Assembly (NCBI GenBank): GCA_020850615.1
Contig: JADZEI010000038.1
Coordinates: forward strand, 1 to 64,000
From: Dehalococcoidia bacterium
GTDB taxonomy: Bacteria; Chloroflexota; Dehalococcoidia; Tepidiformales; Tepidiformaceae
DNA: 64,000 nt
Direction: 5' to 3'
Both the position numbers and the translations under genes were made by a program. Shown here in pieces: positions 31,002 to 38,749 of this stretch (its first letter is position 1; each line of letters starts with the position of its first letter). The notes under the pieces were generated by a model, which did not search any database, had not been told where the DNA came from, and worked only from the letters and a program-made list of their open reading frames with translations.

Positions 31002-31886
31002 TCAGGTAGCGGCGCCGCGAAGGGTGGCCAGCGTCTCCCGGGCCAGCTCCATCGCTTCAGCCTCCGTGGAGACGGCGCCGGCGGCCTGCGCCCGGCGAAC
31101 CGATGTTAGGACGGCACCCAACAATCGTCCACTTTCGAGGTCAAGCTCGCGGATGAGGTCTTCGCCGGTGATGAGGGGCGGTTCGCCTTCGTCGGAGACG
31201 GCCCAGGAGCGGGCGAGGACGTAGTTGAGGAAGCCGACGTGGCGGCGGAAGTTCTCGCGGGTGTAGCCGGGGCCGCGGGTGGCCCAGCCGTCGGAGAGGT
31301 TCACGAGCATGAGAGGGAGGACGTGCCCATCGAGGTCGGACACGAACTTGCGGACGGCACGGTCGGTTGGGGGCCAGGTGCGGACGAGCTCGCCGGGCCG
31401 GAGGTGGTAGCGAATCATCTTCGCGACGAACTCGATGGCGTCGTCGCCGAAGCGGAGGAGGGCGAGGCGGTCGCGCATCATGTCAGCGCCTTCGGGGCCG
31501 TGGCGAGGGAAGCGGAGGGCGCCGTCGACCATCGTGGCGGTGTGCGGCTTGGCGACATCGTGGAGGAGGGTGGCGAGCCGGAGGAGGCTCATCAGCGGGA
31601 GCCCGTCGAGTTCGCGGTCTAGGGAGGCGTCGACGTCGATCCAGTGGAGGCTGTCGCGGAGCTCGCGGGCGGTCTCGCCGGCGCCGGTGGCGGCGTCGAG
31701 GGCTTCGACGGCGCGGAGGTTGTGTTCGAGGACGGTGTAGTGGTGCAGCTCGGGCTGGACGAAGCCGCGGCCGACCTCGAGCTCGGGGATGAGGGCGGTG
31801 AGGCGGCCGCTTTCGTCGAGGGCGGTGAGTGCCGCGAAGGCCGAGGGCGCCGCCAGGGCATCGAGGAGCTCGGCGGGTGGTTGCAT
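31002..31886 (-). CDS. HD-domain protein resembling the C-terminal half of tRNA nucleotidyltransferase
   Basis: 294 aa. HD metal motifs: LHHYTVLEHNLRAVEAL (near 47-63), TLLHDVAKPHT (HD near 106-113), FPRHGPEGADMM and MIRYHLRPGEL. The order and spacing match the HD domain plus RNA-binding C-terminus of bacterial CCA-adding/poly(A) polymerase-like enzymes, but there is no N-terminal nucleotidyltransferase domain with its GGxxRD motif and none is encoded upstream. It may be a free phosphohydrolase or a repair-type partner. ATG 31886 is 6 nt after TAAACT (31893-31898 minus), a leaderless-type start. Followed upstream on the same strand by the histidine phosphatase gene. Confidence 0.8.
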   Translation of the reverse strand: MQPPAELLDALAAPSAFAALTALDESGRLTALIPELEVGRGFVQPELHHYTVLEHNLRAVEALDAATGAGETARELRDSLHWIDVDASLDRELDGLPLMSLLRLATLLHDVAKPHTATMVDGALRFPRHGPEGADMMRDRLALLRFGDDAIEFVAKMIRYHLRPGELVRTWPPTDRAVRKFVSDLDGHVLPLMLVNLSDGWATRGPGYTRENFRRHVGFLNYVLARSWAVSDEGEPPLITGEDLIRELDLESGRLLGAVLTSVRRAQAAGAVSTEAEAMELARETLATLRGAAT

Positions 31887-31892
31887 CCCGGG

Positions 31893-31898
31893 AGTTTA
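31893..31898 (-). promoter_or_regulatory. -10 hexamer TAAACT for the leaderless HD-protein gene
   Basis: On the minus strand TAAACT ends 6 nt before ATG 31886. Confidence 0.5.
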
Positions 31899-31917
31899 CT
31901 CCGCCGGGAGCGGCGGG

Positions 31918-32607
31918 TCAGGTCATCTGGGTGCGGCCGGCCAGGTCCTCGCTGAGGTGCGCGTAATCGTTGTACGAGCGGACGATGATCTTGCCGGCGG
32001 ACATGACGACGCGGGTGATTGAGCCGTTTTCGCAGCCGTTGAAGGCGAACGGTGTGGCGCCGGTGGCGTGGGCGACGATGTGTCCGATGACGCCGCCGTG
32101 GACGAACGCGGCGACGAGCTGGTCCGGGTGGCGGGCGGCGATGCGGTCGAGGGCGCCGGTGACGCGGGCGTTGAAGGCGGCGTGGGGCTCGGCGCCGGGG
32201 ATGACGTCCCAGCGCTGCTCGGCCTGCATGCGGAGGAAGAGGGGGTCCTGTTCGAACGCTTTGATGCGGAAGAGGCCGCCTTCCCACTCGCCGAGGTGGA
32301 CCTCGCGGAGGTCGCGCTCGGTCACGGGCTCGAGGTCGAGGTGCTTGCAGAGCGGCGCGGCGGTCTCGGCGGTGCGGCGGAGGCTGGTGACGTAGACGGC
32401 AGCGATGGGCTGGTGGCGGAGGCGCTCGGCGACTAGGCGGGCCTGTTCGCGGCCGTTGGGGTGGAGCTCGGGGTCACCGTGCCCGTCGACGAGGGGGAAG
32501 GGCGAGTCGGCGGTGGCCGCCCGCGATTCTCCGTGGCGCACGAGGATGATCTCGGTGGCGCCCGGGGGCAGCGCGAAGCGGACCTGGCGGTATTCCTGTT
32601 GGGTCAT
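31918..32607 (-). CDS. Histidine phosphatase family (phosphoglycerate-mutase-like) protein
   Basis: 229 aa. Catalytic RHG motif in EIILVRHGESR (near 20-28), Arg in VTSLRRTAETA (near 75), Glu in GEWEGG and second His in AAFVHGGVIGHIVAHA (near 170) are all present, so it should be an active phosphatase. Substrate unknown. ATG 32607 is 3 nt after the stop of the recombinase gene, so the two are cotranscribed. Confidence 0.92.
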   Translation of the reverse strand: MTQQEYRQVRFALPPGATEIILVRHGESRAATADSPFPLVDGHGDPELHPNGREQARLVAERLRHQPIAAVYVTSLRRTAETAAPLCKHLDLEPVTERDLREVHLGEWEGGLFRIKAFEQDPLFLRMQAEQRWDVIPGAEPHAAFNARVTGALDRIAARHPDQLVAAFVHGGVIGHIVAHATGATPFAFNGCENGSITRVVMSAGKIIVRSYNDYAHLSEDLAGRTQMT

Positions 32608-32610
32608 GGG

Positions 32611-33513
32611 TCAGGCGCGCGGGTGGGCTTTGTCGTATTCGACGCGCTTCTGGCCGTCGGTGAGTTGGGTGTAGATCTGGGTCGTGGAGATGCTGGCGTG
32701 GCCGAGGGCGTCCTGGACGTGGCGCAGGGACATGCCGCCGGAGAGCATGTGGGTGGCGTAGGTGTGGCGCAGGGTATGGGGCGTGATCGCCTTGTCGAGC
32801 CCGGCCTCGCGCGCGTAGTTCTTGAGGATGAGCCAGAAGCCCTGGCGGGTGAGCCGTTCGCCGCGGCGATTGACGAAGAGGGCGGGCTCGCGGCGGTTGC
32901 GGACCAGCCGCGGGCGGACGTGGAAGATGTACTGGCGGAGCTCGTCGACGGGGCGCTGGACGAGGGGGAGGACGCGTTCGCGTTCGCCCTTGCCGAGGCA
33001 GCGGACAGTGACGGGGTCGCTTTCGAGGGCGATGTCGGTGACGTCGAGGCTGACGAGCTCGGTGACGCGGAGGCCGGTGGCGTAGAGGAGCTCGAGCATG
33101 GCCTTGTCGCGCCGGGATTCGGGCGTGTTGCGGCGGGCGGGCTGCTCGAGGAGCTCGTCGACTTCGCGCGGGGTGAGGGCGCGGGGGAGCTGCTTGCCGA
33201 CCTGGGGCGACTTGAGCTGCTCGGTGGGGTCGTTTTCGATCGCTGCTTCCGCGGCGAGGAAGCCGAAGAACGACTTCACAGCCGCGATTTTGCGGGCAAC
33301 GGTTGCGTCCTTGTACTGGCGCTTGCGGAGATCTTCGACGAAGGCCACGACGTGGTCTCCGATGATCGACTTCCATGCGCCAGTTTTTGACGTATCTACA
33401 CCGGCGAACTTTTCGAATTGAGCGAGGTCGTTTCGGTACGCAGCAATGGTGTTATTCGATGCGTTCTTTTCGACCGCCAAAAAGTTCAAGAATTGGGCGA
33501 TTGACTCGTCCAT
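32611..33513 (-). CDS. Tyrosine recombinase, XerC/XerD type
   Basis: 300 aa. N-terminal SAM-like core-binding domain (FLNFLAVEKNASNNTIAAYR) and catalytic domain with Arg in YATGLRVTELVSLD (near 165), HTLRHTYATHML (H-x-x-R, near 245), LGHASISTTQIYTQ with the nucleophile Tyr near 283. Full length for Xer proteins that resolve chromosome dimers at dif. ATG 33513 follows GAGGTGA at 8 nt. The first about 100 codons are clearly more AT-rich than the rest and than neighbouring genes. Confidence 0.93.
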   Translation of the reverse strand: MDESIAQFLNFLAVEKNASNNTIAAYRNDLAQFEKFAGVDTSKTGAWKSIIGDHVVAFVEDLRKRQYKDATVARKIAAVKSFFGFLAAEAAIENDPTEQLKSPQVGKQLPRALTPREVDELLEQPARRNTPESRRDKAMLELLYATGLRVTELVSLDVTDIALESDPVTVRCLGKGERERVLPLVQRPVDELRQYIFHVRPRLVRNRREPALFVNRRGERLTRQGFWLILKNYAREAGLDKAITPHTLRHTYATHMLSGGMSLRHVQDALGHASISTTQIYTQLTDGQKRVEYDKAHPRA

Positions 33514-33881
33514 TCGTCGGTCACCTCGGCAGTTCGGCGTAGGGTGCTGGGGCGGCGACATCATAGCCACGGCCGATCTGGCGTGTCCACAGCATTTGCC
33601 ATCGTGGATTGTGAAGATAATGCGCTACGGGTGTGGCGCTGCGTGATGTGTCGGAAACGTGCAAGGCGGCCCTCCCCGGCTGGGTCTCGGGGCCATGGCG
33701 CGAGCGCCCGGCCGCCCTTCGGCCAAGCCATCTTGCCGGGCGGTTTCCTTCGGATCCAGACCCTTAGGGGTTGGTTTGGGGGTGCTGCGCAGGGCGTGCG
33801 GAGGGCTGGTAGCCCCGCCGGAGCGTTGTCTCGGGATACCCCCCGCCTGTAGGCTCGGAGTACACAGCGAAGGAGGGGCGC
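33514..33881. other. 368-bp spacer between divergent genes
   Basis: I see no gene or RNA. The left 150 bp are AT-richer than average and carry a promoter region for the recombinase; TAGGCT at 33850-33855 about 26 nt before ATG 33882 may be the -10 of the thioredoxin-like gene. Confidence 0.5.
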
Positions 33882-34520
33882 ATGGCCCAGGTGAAGGACT
33901 CGGTGATCACGTTGGAGCGTTTCGGGAAAGGAAAGACGTTCCAGCAGTACCTGGAGAGCGGCATCCGCAACCGCGAGCTCTTCGAGCAGAACTACACGGG
34001 GCTGACGGTCTCGCCGGAGCAGACGGAGCGGCTGAAGGCGCTGGCCGCCCGGCCGGACGGGCCGCAGCGTGTGGTCGTGATCGGCGAGGACTGGTGCCCG
34101 GACGTGTACCGGGGGGCAGGCGTGGCCCAGAAGATCGCGGATGCCGCGGGCATCGAGCTGCGCTACTTCGAGCGGGACCAGAACAAGGACATGATCGCCG
34201 AGTACCTGAACAACGGGGAGTTCGAGTCGATCCCGGTGCTCATCTTCTACGACCGGGAGCAGCGGGAGATCGCACACTTCATCGAGCGGCCGAGGCTGGC
34301 GAACGAGCAGATCCACCTCACCCGGGAGGTGCTGGGCGACACATCGCCGGAGGGGATCGCGCGGAAGCTGGGCCACGAGCCGACGGAAGAGGAGATCGCG
34401 ACGGCCCGGCGGGAAGCGCGCGACAAGTACCTGGAGTGGCAGAAGGGCGAGACCTGGGCCGGCTGGCGCGTGGCGACGGTGGACGAGGTGATCGAGCTGC
34501 TGGAGGCGGCGCTGGCCTGA
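33882..34520 (+). CDS. Thioredoxin-family protein (Thioredoxin_9-like)
   Basis: 212 aa. Central thioredoxin fold: VVVIGEDWCPDVYRGAGVAQKIA (active-site turn near 70), ELRYFERDQNKDMIAEYL, and the cis-Pro SIPVLIFYD (near 115). The active site is C-P-D, keeping only the first Cys, so a classical disulfide exchange is not possible; a bacillithiol/mycothiol-like or peroxidase role is conceivable but unproven. ATG 33882 has GAAGGAGG at 5 nt, a strong site. Confidence 0.85.
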   Translation: MAQVKDSVITLERFGKGKTFQQYLESGIRNRELFEQNYTGLTVSPEQTERLKALAARPDGPQRVVVIGEDWCPDVYRGAGVAQKIADAAGIELRYFERDQNKDMIAEYLNNGEFESIPVLIFYDREQREIAHFIERPRLANEQIHLTREVLGDTSPEGIARKLGHEPTEEEIATARREARDKYLEWQKGETWAGWRVATVDEVIELLEAALA

Positions 34521-34562
34521 GGCTTGTCCAACTGCCGGGTTCGTGCGTAGATTCGAGGCCCG

Positions 34563-34928
34563 ATGCCCGGAGCTGAGCGCGCGAAACCGGCCTGGTTACA
34601 CCTCCTGTCCGCGGTGAGTGGCATCGTGCTGCTCACCGCGTTGTACGTCCTGCTGATGAGCTTCACGGTAGACCTCAGCCGGGTGGACGCGGACACGTCG
34701 GCTTCGGACCGGGATGCGGTGTACTTCGCGCTCCATTTGGGGCTGGTCGTGGCGGCGGCGGGTATCGGCTTCGCGATGGGGAAGTGGCTCAACGGGCTGG
34801 GCTTCGCCTACGCGGTGCTGTTCGTGACGGTGCTGATCGTGCTGATGCTGGCGATCCAGCTGGGGTCGTTCAGCCTGGCGTGCGAGGGGCACAACGACAT
34901 CATCCGCCACTGGCAATGTGAGGGCTGA
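34563..34928 (+). CDS. Small membrane protein, three predicted helices
   Basis: 121 aa: hydrophobic segments about 15-36, 53-72 and 79-101, ending FSLACEGHNDIIRHWQCEG with two Cys. Family unknown. ATG 34563 is 9 nt after TAGATT (34548-34553), with TTGTCC 18 nt before that, so a near-leaderless promoter fits. No Shine-Dalgarno sequence. Confidence 0.6.
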   Translation: MPGAERAKPAWLHLLSAVSGIVLLTALYVLLMSFTVDLSRVDADTSASDRDAVYFALHLGLVVAAAGIGFAMGKWLNGLGFAYAVLFVTVLIVLMLAIQLGSFSLACEGHNDIIRHWQCEG

Positions 34929-34954
34929 GGGCCCGGTCATTCAGTTTCCACCCT

Positions 34955-34967
34955 GACATTTAATGTC
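34955..34967. promoter_or_regulatory. Palindrome GACATTTAATGTC at the WYL regulator promoter
   Basis: GACAT-TTA-ATGTC is a perfect 5-bp inverted repeat, 25 bp before the favoured ATG 34993 and next to the -10-like CATACT (34980-34985). Likely an autoregulatory operator. Confidence 0.5.
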
Positions 34968-34979
34968 GTACCCGTGGTG

Positions 34980-34985
34980 CATACT
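34980..34985 (+). promoter_or_regulatory. -10 hexamer CATACT for the leaderless WYL regulator gene
   Basis: CATACT ends 7 nt before ATG 34993; the almost identical CATACTGCG context occurs before the MFS gene (57843-57848, minus). Confidence 0.5.
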
Positions 34986-34992
34986 GCGCGCC

Positions 34993-36045
34993 ATGGAAAC
35001 GTGCATCGAACAGAAGGTCATGAGGCGCTGGCGGGAGCTGGCGCGGTTGCTCCACGAGCGGCACTGGACGCAGGCCGAGCTGGCCGATTACTTCGACGTG
35101 ACGACGCGGACGATCCAGCGCGACTTCGCCTGCTTCGCGGTGGAGCTGCGCGAGCCCGTCCCGCGCGAGAAGGGCCGGTTCTACCTCAAGCCGGGCATGC
35201 ACCCGGTGCCGACGGTGGACCTGACGCACGGGGAGGCGCGGACGCTGCTGTTCGCGATGCGGTTGCTGCTCCGGGGGAGCACGGAGCAGGACCGTGACGC
35301 CGCGACGCTCATCGAGAAGCTCGCGACGGTGTTCCCGGGGCCGATCTCGCAGCAGGTGGCGATCACGCGGGCGGAGATGGCGGCGCGGCCGGTTGACGCG
35401 GCGCGGCAGGGGATGCTGGCACGGCTGACGAACGCGTGGATCCAGGGGCAGCTCGTGACGATGGCCTACCGGGCGGTGGACCGGCGGAGCCGGCGCGGGT
35501 TCTGCTTCGAGCCGTGGGTGCTGGAGCCGAGCCGGGGCTCGGGCGAGGCCTACGTGGTGGGATACGACCACTCCGAGGGGAAGGTCGGGACGTACAAGCT
35601 CGCGCGGGTGGGGTCGGTGGAGGCGCACCCGGCGGTGTGCCCGATGACGCGGCAGGTGCATCCGCCGGTTTCGCGCGAAGAGGCGGAGCCGCTGATGGCG
35701 CACCTGGGGCGGAGCTGGAGCGGCATCGTGCTGGGCAAGAACCCGTGCCGGGCGGTGGTCGACTTCGCGGGCGATGCGGCGATCCGGGTGCGGGAGGGGA
35801 GCTGGCACGCCACGCGGACGTTCGAGGAGCTGGAGGGTGGCCGCGTGCGGATGACCATCGACCTGGACGAGACGTTCGACTTCGCGCCGTGGGTGCTGAG
35901 CTGGGGGAAGGATGCGGTGGTGGTGGAGCCGCCGGAGCTGCGGGCGCGGGTAGCGGAGGAGCTGGCCGCGGGCGCGGCGGCGTACGGGGCTCAGGCGCTG
36001 GCCGGCTCGGGGAGCGCGGGGGATGGTGCGGCAGCGGCTTCCTGA
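34993..36045 (+). CDS. WYL-domain transcriptional regulator (DeoR-like helix-turn-helix)
   Basis: 350 aa. N-terminal helix-turn-helix HWTQAELADYFDVTTRTIQRDF (near 24-45), central WYL domain (VTMAYRAVDRRSRRGFCFEPWVL near 150, EAYVVGYDHSEGKVGTYKLARV near 180), and a C-terminal WCX-like region (VLSWGKDAVVVEPPELRARV). WYL regulators sense nucleic-acid or other ligands, often in DNA-damage response. I prefer ATG 34993, 7 nt after CATACT, over the in-frame ATG 34963, which lies inside the palindrome GACATTTAATGTC and has no ribosome site. Its end overlaps the convergent gene by 55 bp. Confidence 0.9.
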   Translation: METCIEQKVMRRWRELARLLHERHWTQAELADYFDVTTRTIQRDFACFAVELREPVPREKGRFYLKPGMHPVPTVDLTHGEARTLLFAMRLLLRGSTEQDRDAATLIEKLATVFPGPISQQVAITRAEMAARPVDAARQGMLARLTNAWIQGQLVTMAYRAVDRRSRRGFCFEPWVLEPSRGSGEAYVVGYDHSEGKVGTYKLARVGSVEAHPAVCPMTRQVHPPVSREEAEPLMAHLGRSWSGIVLGKNPCRAVVDFAGDAAIRVREGSWHATRTFEELEGGRVRMTIDLDETFDFAPWVLSWGKDAVVVEPPELRARVAEELAAGAAAYGAQALAGSGSAGDGAAAAS

Positions 36046-36590
36046 CGGCGCACGGCGCGCCAGATGAAGAACACCGTGACCGCGAGCATCACCCCCGTGA
36101 GGGGGAGGTTGAAGACGCGGCTGAGGATCACGTACTCGGTGACGCTGAGCTCGCGGAGGAGGTAGGTGCGAAGGATGCCCTGGGCGAAGTTGTAGATGGC
36201 CCAGCCCAGGGAGAGCCAGCGGAAGACGGCGGCGCGCTCGGGGATGCGGCCGGCGACGGCGGGGACGAGCTCGCGGGCGAGGCCGCCGACGAGCGGCTTG
36301 CCGATGAACACGCTGCCGGCATAGAGCGGGACGAAGAGGAAGTCGCCGATGGGGCCTGCCGCGAGGTAGGCCTTTTCGTTGTTCCAGGCGATGCCGACGA
36401 CGCTGCAGATCGCGAGGATGGCGAAGCCGTAGGCTGTGAGCACGCCGATGGTGCGGTCGCGGCGGTTGAAGAGCATGACCGCGGTCGTGACGGCGAAGCC
36501 GCCGAGGATGGCGCTCCAGGCGGGGCCGACCTGCCGCAGCGCCAGGAAGACGAGGACGGGCCAGGCGCTGTGGATGACGCGGGTGTTCAC
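35991..36590 (-). CDS. Membrane protein of the VC0807/DUF3159-like group
   Basis: 199 aa with five or six hydrophobic helices (about 8-40, 48-68, 74-94, 125-142, 155-175). The segment FLFVPLYAGSVFIGKPLVGGLARELVP is typical of the intracellular-septation-A-like VC0807 family. Function unknown. GTG at 36590 is 6 nt after TACAGT (36597-36602, minus), a leaderless start. The Ala/Pro-rich C-terminus is encoded opposite the tail of the WYL gene. Confidence 0.75.
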   Translation of the reverse strand: MNTRVIHSAWPVLVFLALRQVGPAWSAILGGFAVTTAVMLFNRRDRTIGVLTAYGFAILAICSVVGIAWNNEKAYLAAGPIGDFLFVPLYAGSVFIGKPLVGGLARELVPAVAGRIPERAAVFRWLSLGWAIYNFAQGILRTYLLRELSVTEYVILSRVFNLPLTGVMLAVTVFFIWRAVRRQEAAAAPSPALPEPASA

Positions 36591-36596
36591 CGGCGT

Positions 36597-36602
36597 ACTG
36601 TA
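36597..36602 (-). promoter_or_regulatory. -10 hexamer TACAGT for a leaderless start
   Basis: On the minus strand TACAGT ends 6 nt before GTG 36590. Confidence 0.45.
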
Positions 36603-36612
36603 CCAGCGTGGC

Positions 36613-37173
36613 TCAGGGCATCGGATCGGGCGCCTTGACCTCGGCGCGGGCGAGCTCGCGGAGGCCGTCGCGGTGTTCGACGGCGAGGCGGGCGTAGCCC
36701 AGCGGGTTGTTCGCGACCCATTCCCCGGCGGGTGTGCCGGCGACGGGGCGCTTCACCTGGGCGGGGATGCCGACGGCGAGCATGCCGGCCGGGACCTGGC
36801 CATCGGTGAGTACGACGGAGCCGGCTGCGACCAGCGCGCCTTCGCCGACGGAGGCGCCGTCGAGCACCTGGGCGCCGTTCGCGACCATGGCACGGGCGCC
36901 GATGTTGGCGGCATGGACGATGCAGTTGTGGGCGAGGGTGGCGCCTTCGCCGATGAGCGCGGGCTGGCCGAAGCGGCTGTGGACGACGGCCCCATCCTGG
37001 ACGTTCGCGCCAGCGCCGATGACGACGGAGCCGGTATCGCCGCGGACGACGGCGCCGTACCAGATCGAGGCGCCTTCGTGGATGTCGACATCGCCGACGA
37101 CGGTGGCGGTGGGCGCGATGAACGCGGTCGGATGGATGCGGGGGACCTTGTCCCCAACGGCGAAGATCGGCAT
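36613..37173 (-). CDS. Gamma-carbonic-anhydrase family protein (left-handed beta-helix)
   Basis: 186 aa. Hexapeptide repeats run from about 14 to 135 (IAPTATVVGDVDIHEGASIW and onward). Three His at positions 65 (AVVHSRFG), 82 (LAHN) and 87 (IVHAA) match the zinc ligands of YrdA/PaaY/CaiE-type proteins. May hydrate CO2 or act as thioesterase; unproven. ATG 37173 follows GGGAGGG at 5 nt. Confidence 0.92.
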   Translation of the reverse strand: MPIFAVGDKVPRIHPTAFIAPTATVVGDVDIHEGASIWYGAVVRGDTGSVVIGAGANVQDGAVVHSRFGQPALIGEGATLAHNCIVHAANIGARAMVANGAQVLDGASVGEGALVAAGSVVLTDGQVPAGMLAVGIPAQVKRPVAGTPAGEWVANNPLGYARLAVEHRDGLRELARAEVKAPDPMP

Positions 37174-37223
37174 GGATCCCTCCCTCCGCCGTATCGTTAC
37201 CGGCGCCGTGGTCAGCGGCAACG

Positions 37224-38678
37224 TCAGGGAAGCCAGGCGACGGCGCCGCCGGAGGTGAACGGCCGCGCATCGCCGTTGCGGAGGTCGAGGAGCCAGGCGA
37301 CTTCGAAGACCATGTCGCCGACGTACTCCTGGGTGCTGAAGGTGGCCGTGTTGGGGCCGACGGCGCGGATGTCGCGGACGCTGAAGTACGGGACGATGCG
37401 ACGGGTGCCGTTGGAGAGCTCGGCGATGGTGATGCCGTTTTCGCCCTTGCGTGCGTAGGACTCGTGGTAGATGAGCGTGTCGGCGTCGACCCATGCGGCG
37501 AGGTTGCCGATGGAGCCGCCGCACTTGCCGCCGACGGGGATCTGCTCGGCGCGCGGGACCTGGCGGATGGCCCCGGTTTCGAGGTCGAGGATGCGGAGGG
37601 GGCCGAGGAACGCGTTCATGAGCAGCGAGCGGCCGTCCGGGCCGAGGACGAGCTGGCCGACGCCGCCTTCGTCGAAGGCATTGGCGATGGGCGAGGCGGT
37701 GCCGTCGGGCGAGACGCGGTAGAGGGAGCGGTAGTCGGTGCCGACGGCGATGATCGTGCGGCCATCGGCGTCCCAGATGCCCTGCGGGGAGATGGTCTCG
37801 GGGAGCGGGATGGTGGTCAGCTCGCCGGTGGCGGGATCGATGATCGCGAAGGCGGGCTTGCAGGGGCCGGAGCAGGCCCAACCGTAGGAGGCGAGAAGGC
37901 GGCCGCCGGCGGACCAGTCGAGCGGGTAGGCGTCGCGGTACTCCTGCTGGACGCCGGAGATGGTGTCAGCGAGGACGATGCTGCTGCCGCGCTCGGTGGT
38001 GTTGAACCCCGTGGCCCAGCGGCCGCCGGGGGAGAAGTGGGGGATGACGCCGCCGATGCCCTGCTGGACGTTCGGCAGTTCGAACCCGGGGCGCAGCGGG
38101 CGGCCATCGCCGTCGACGCGGAGGATCTCCATCGCGATGTCGCTGGTGCTGTGGAGGACGATGGCTTCGCCGGAGGGCGGCGCAACGGGGACGACGGAGG
38201 GGTCGGGGCGGGTGTAGGCGATGGCGACCCAGCCCTGGCCGAGGGCGTAGCGCCACTGTTCGCCGTCGACGGTGACCGGGTCGCCGAAGAGCCAGAGGAG
38301 GGTGCGGTCCGGGACGCAGACGCGGGGGTCGCCGCCGAAGGTGGTGCCAGGCGTGAGGCGGACGTTCAGGCAGTCGCCGTCGCCGGTGGCCACGCGGACG
38401 GGGTCTGCGGCGATGGGGCCGGCGGGGAGGCGAGGGGGCCCGGAAGGAATGAGCTCTTTGGGCGGCGGCGTCGCGGTGGAGGTGGGGATCGGGGTGGGGG
38501 ACGGGGTCGCGGGCTCGGCTGTGGGCGATGGCGACGGTGTGGTTACGGCGGTGGGCGTGGGTTCGTTGCCGCGATTGGGCGACTGGGCGGGCGCCATGAG
38601 CGCGCCCGCGAGGATACCCGCGGCAGCACCCCCCACGACGACGCTCGCCCGGATCGCGCGGATATCGAGATGCCGCAT
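37224..38678 (-). CDS. Secreted beta-propeller protein with Pro/Thr-rich linker
   Basis: 484 aa. A signal-anchor (about 9-31), a low-complexity linker of Pro/Thr/Ser (38-75), an SH3-like segment (LNVRLTPGTTFGGDPRVCVP, near 103-122) and a series of TolB/WD-like blades (PHFSPGGRWATGFN, YPLDWSAGGRLLASYG, GIWDADGRTIIAVG, LVLGPDGRSLLMNAF). It is probably outside the membrane, binding an unknown partner. ATG 38678 follows GGGAGGG at 6 nt. Confidence 0.8.
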   Translation of the reverse strand: MRHLDIRAIRASVVVGGAAAGILAGALMAPAQSPNRGNEPTPTAVTTPSPSPTAEPATPSPTPIPTSTATPPPKELIPSGPPRLPAGPIAADPVRVATGDGDCLNVRLTPGTTFGGDPRVCVPDRTLLWLFGDPVTVDGEQWRYALGQGWVAIAYTRPDPSVVPVAPPSGEAIVLHSTSDIAMEILRVDGDGRPLRPGFELPNVQQGIGGVIPHFSPGGRWATGFNTTERGSSIVLADTISGVQQEYRDAYPLDWSAGGRLLASYGWACSGPCKPAFAIIDPATGELTTIPLPETISPQGIWDADGRTIIAVGTDYRSLYRVSPDGTASPIANAFDEGGVGQLVLGPDGRSLLMNAFLGPLRILDLETGAIRQVPRAEQIPVGGKCGGSIGNLAAWVDADTLIYHESYARKGENGITIAELSNGTRRIVPYFSVRDIRAVGPNTATFSTQEYVGDMVFEVAWLLDLRNGDARPFTSGGAVAWLP

Positions 38679-38749
38679 GGCGCCCTCCCGTCGGCGTCGT
38701 CGCTATTCTGCCCTGTTCGACGACGGGAGTGGCGGAAAAGTTCCGGCCT

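Noticed and set aside
34963-34992. ATG 34963 as WYL regulator start
   Set aside because: It overlaps a palindrome and promoter-like bases; ATG 34993 suits a leaderless start. Not fully excluded.
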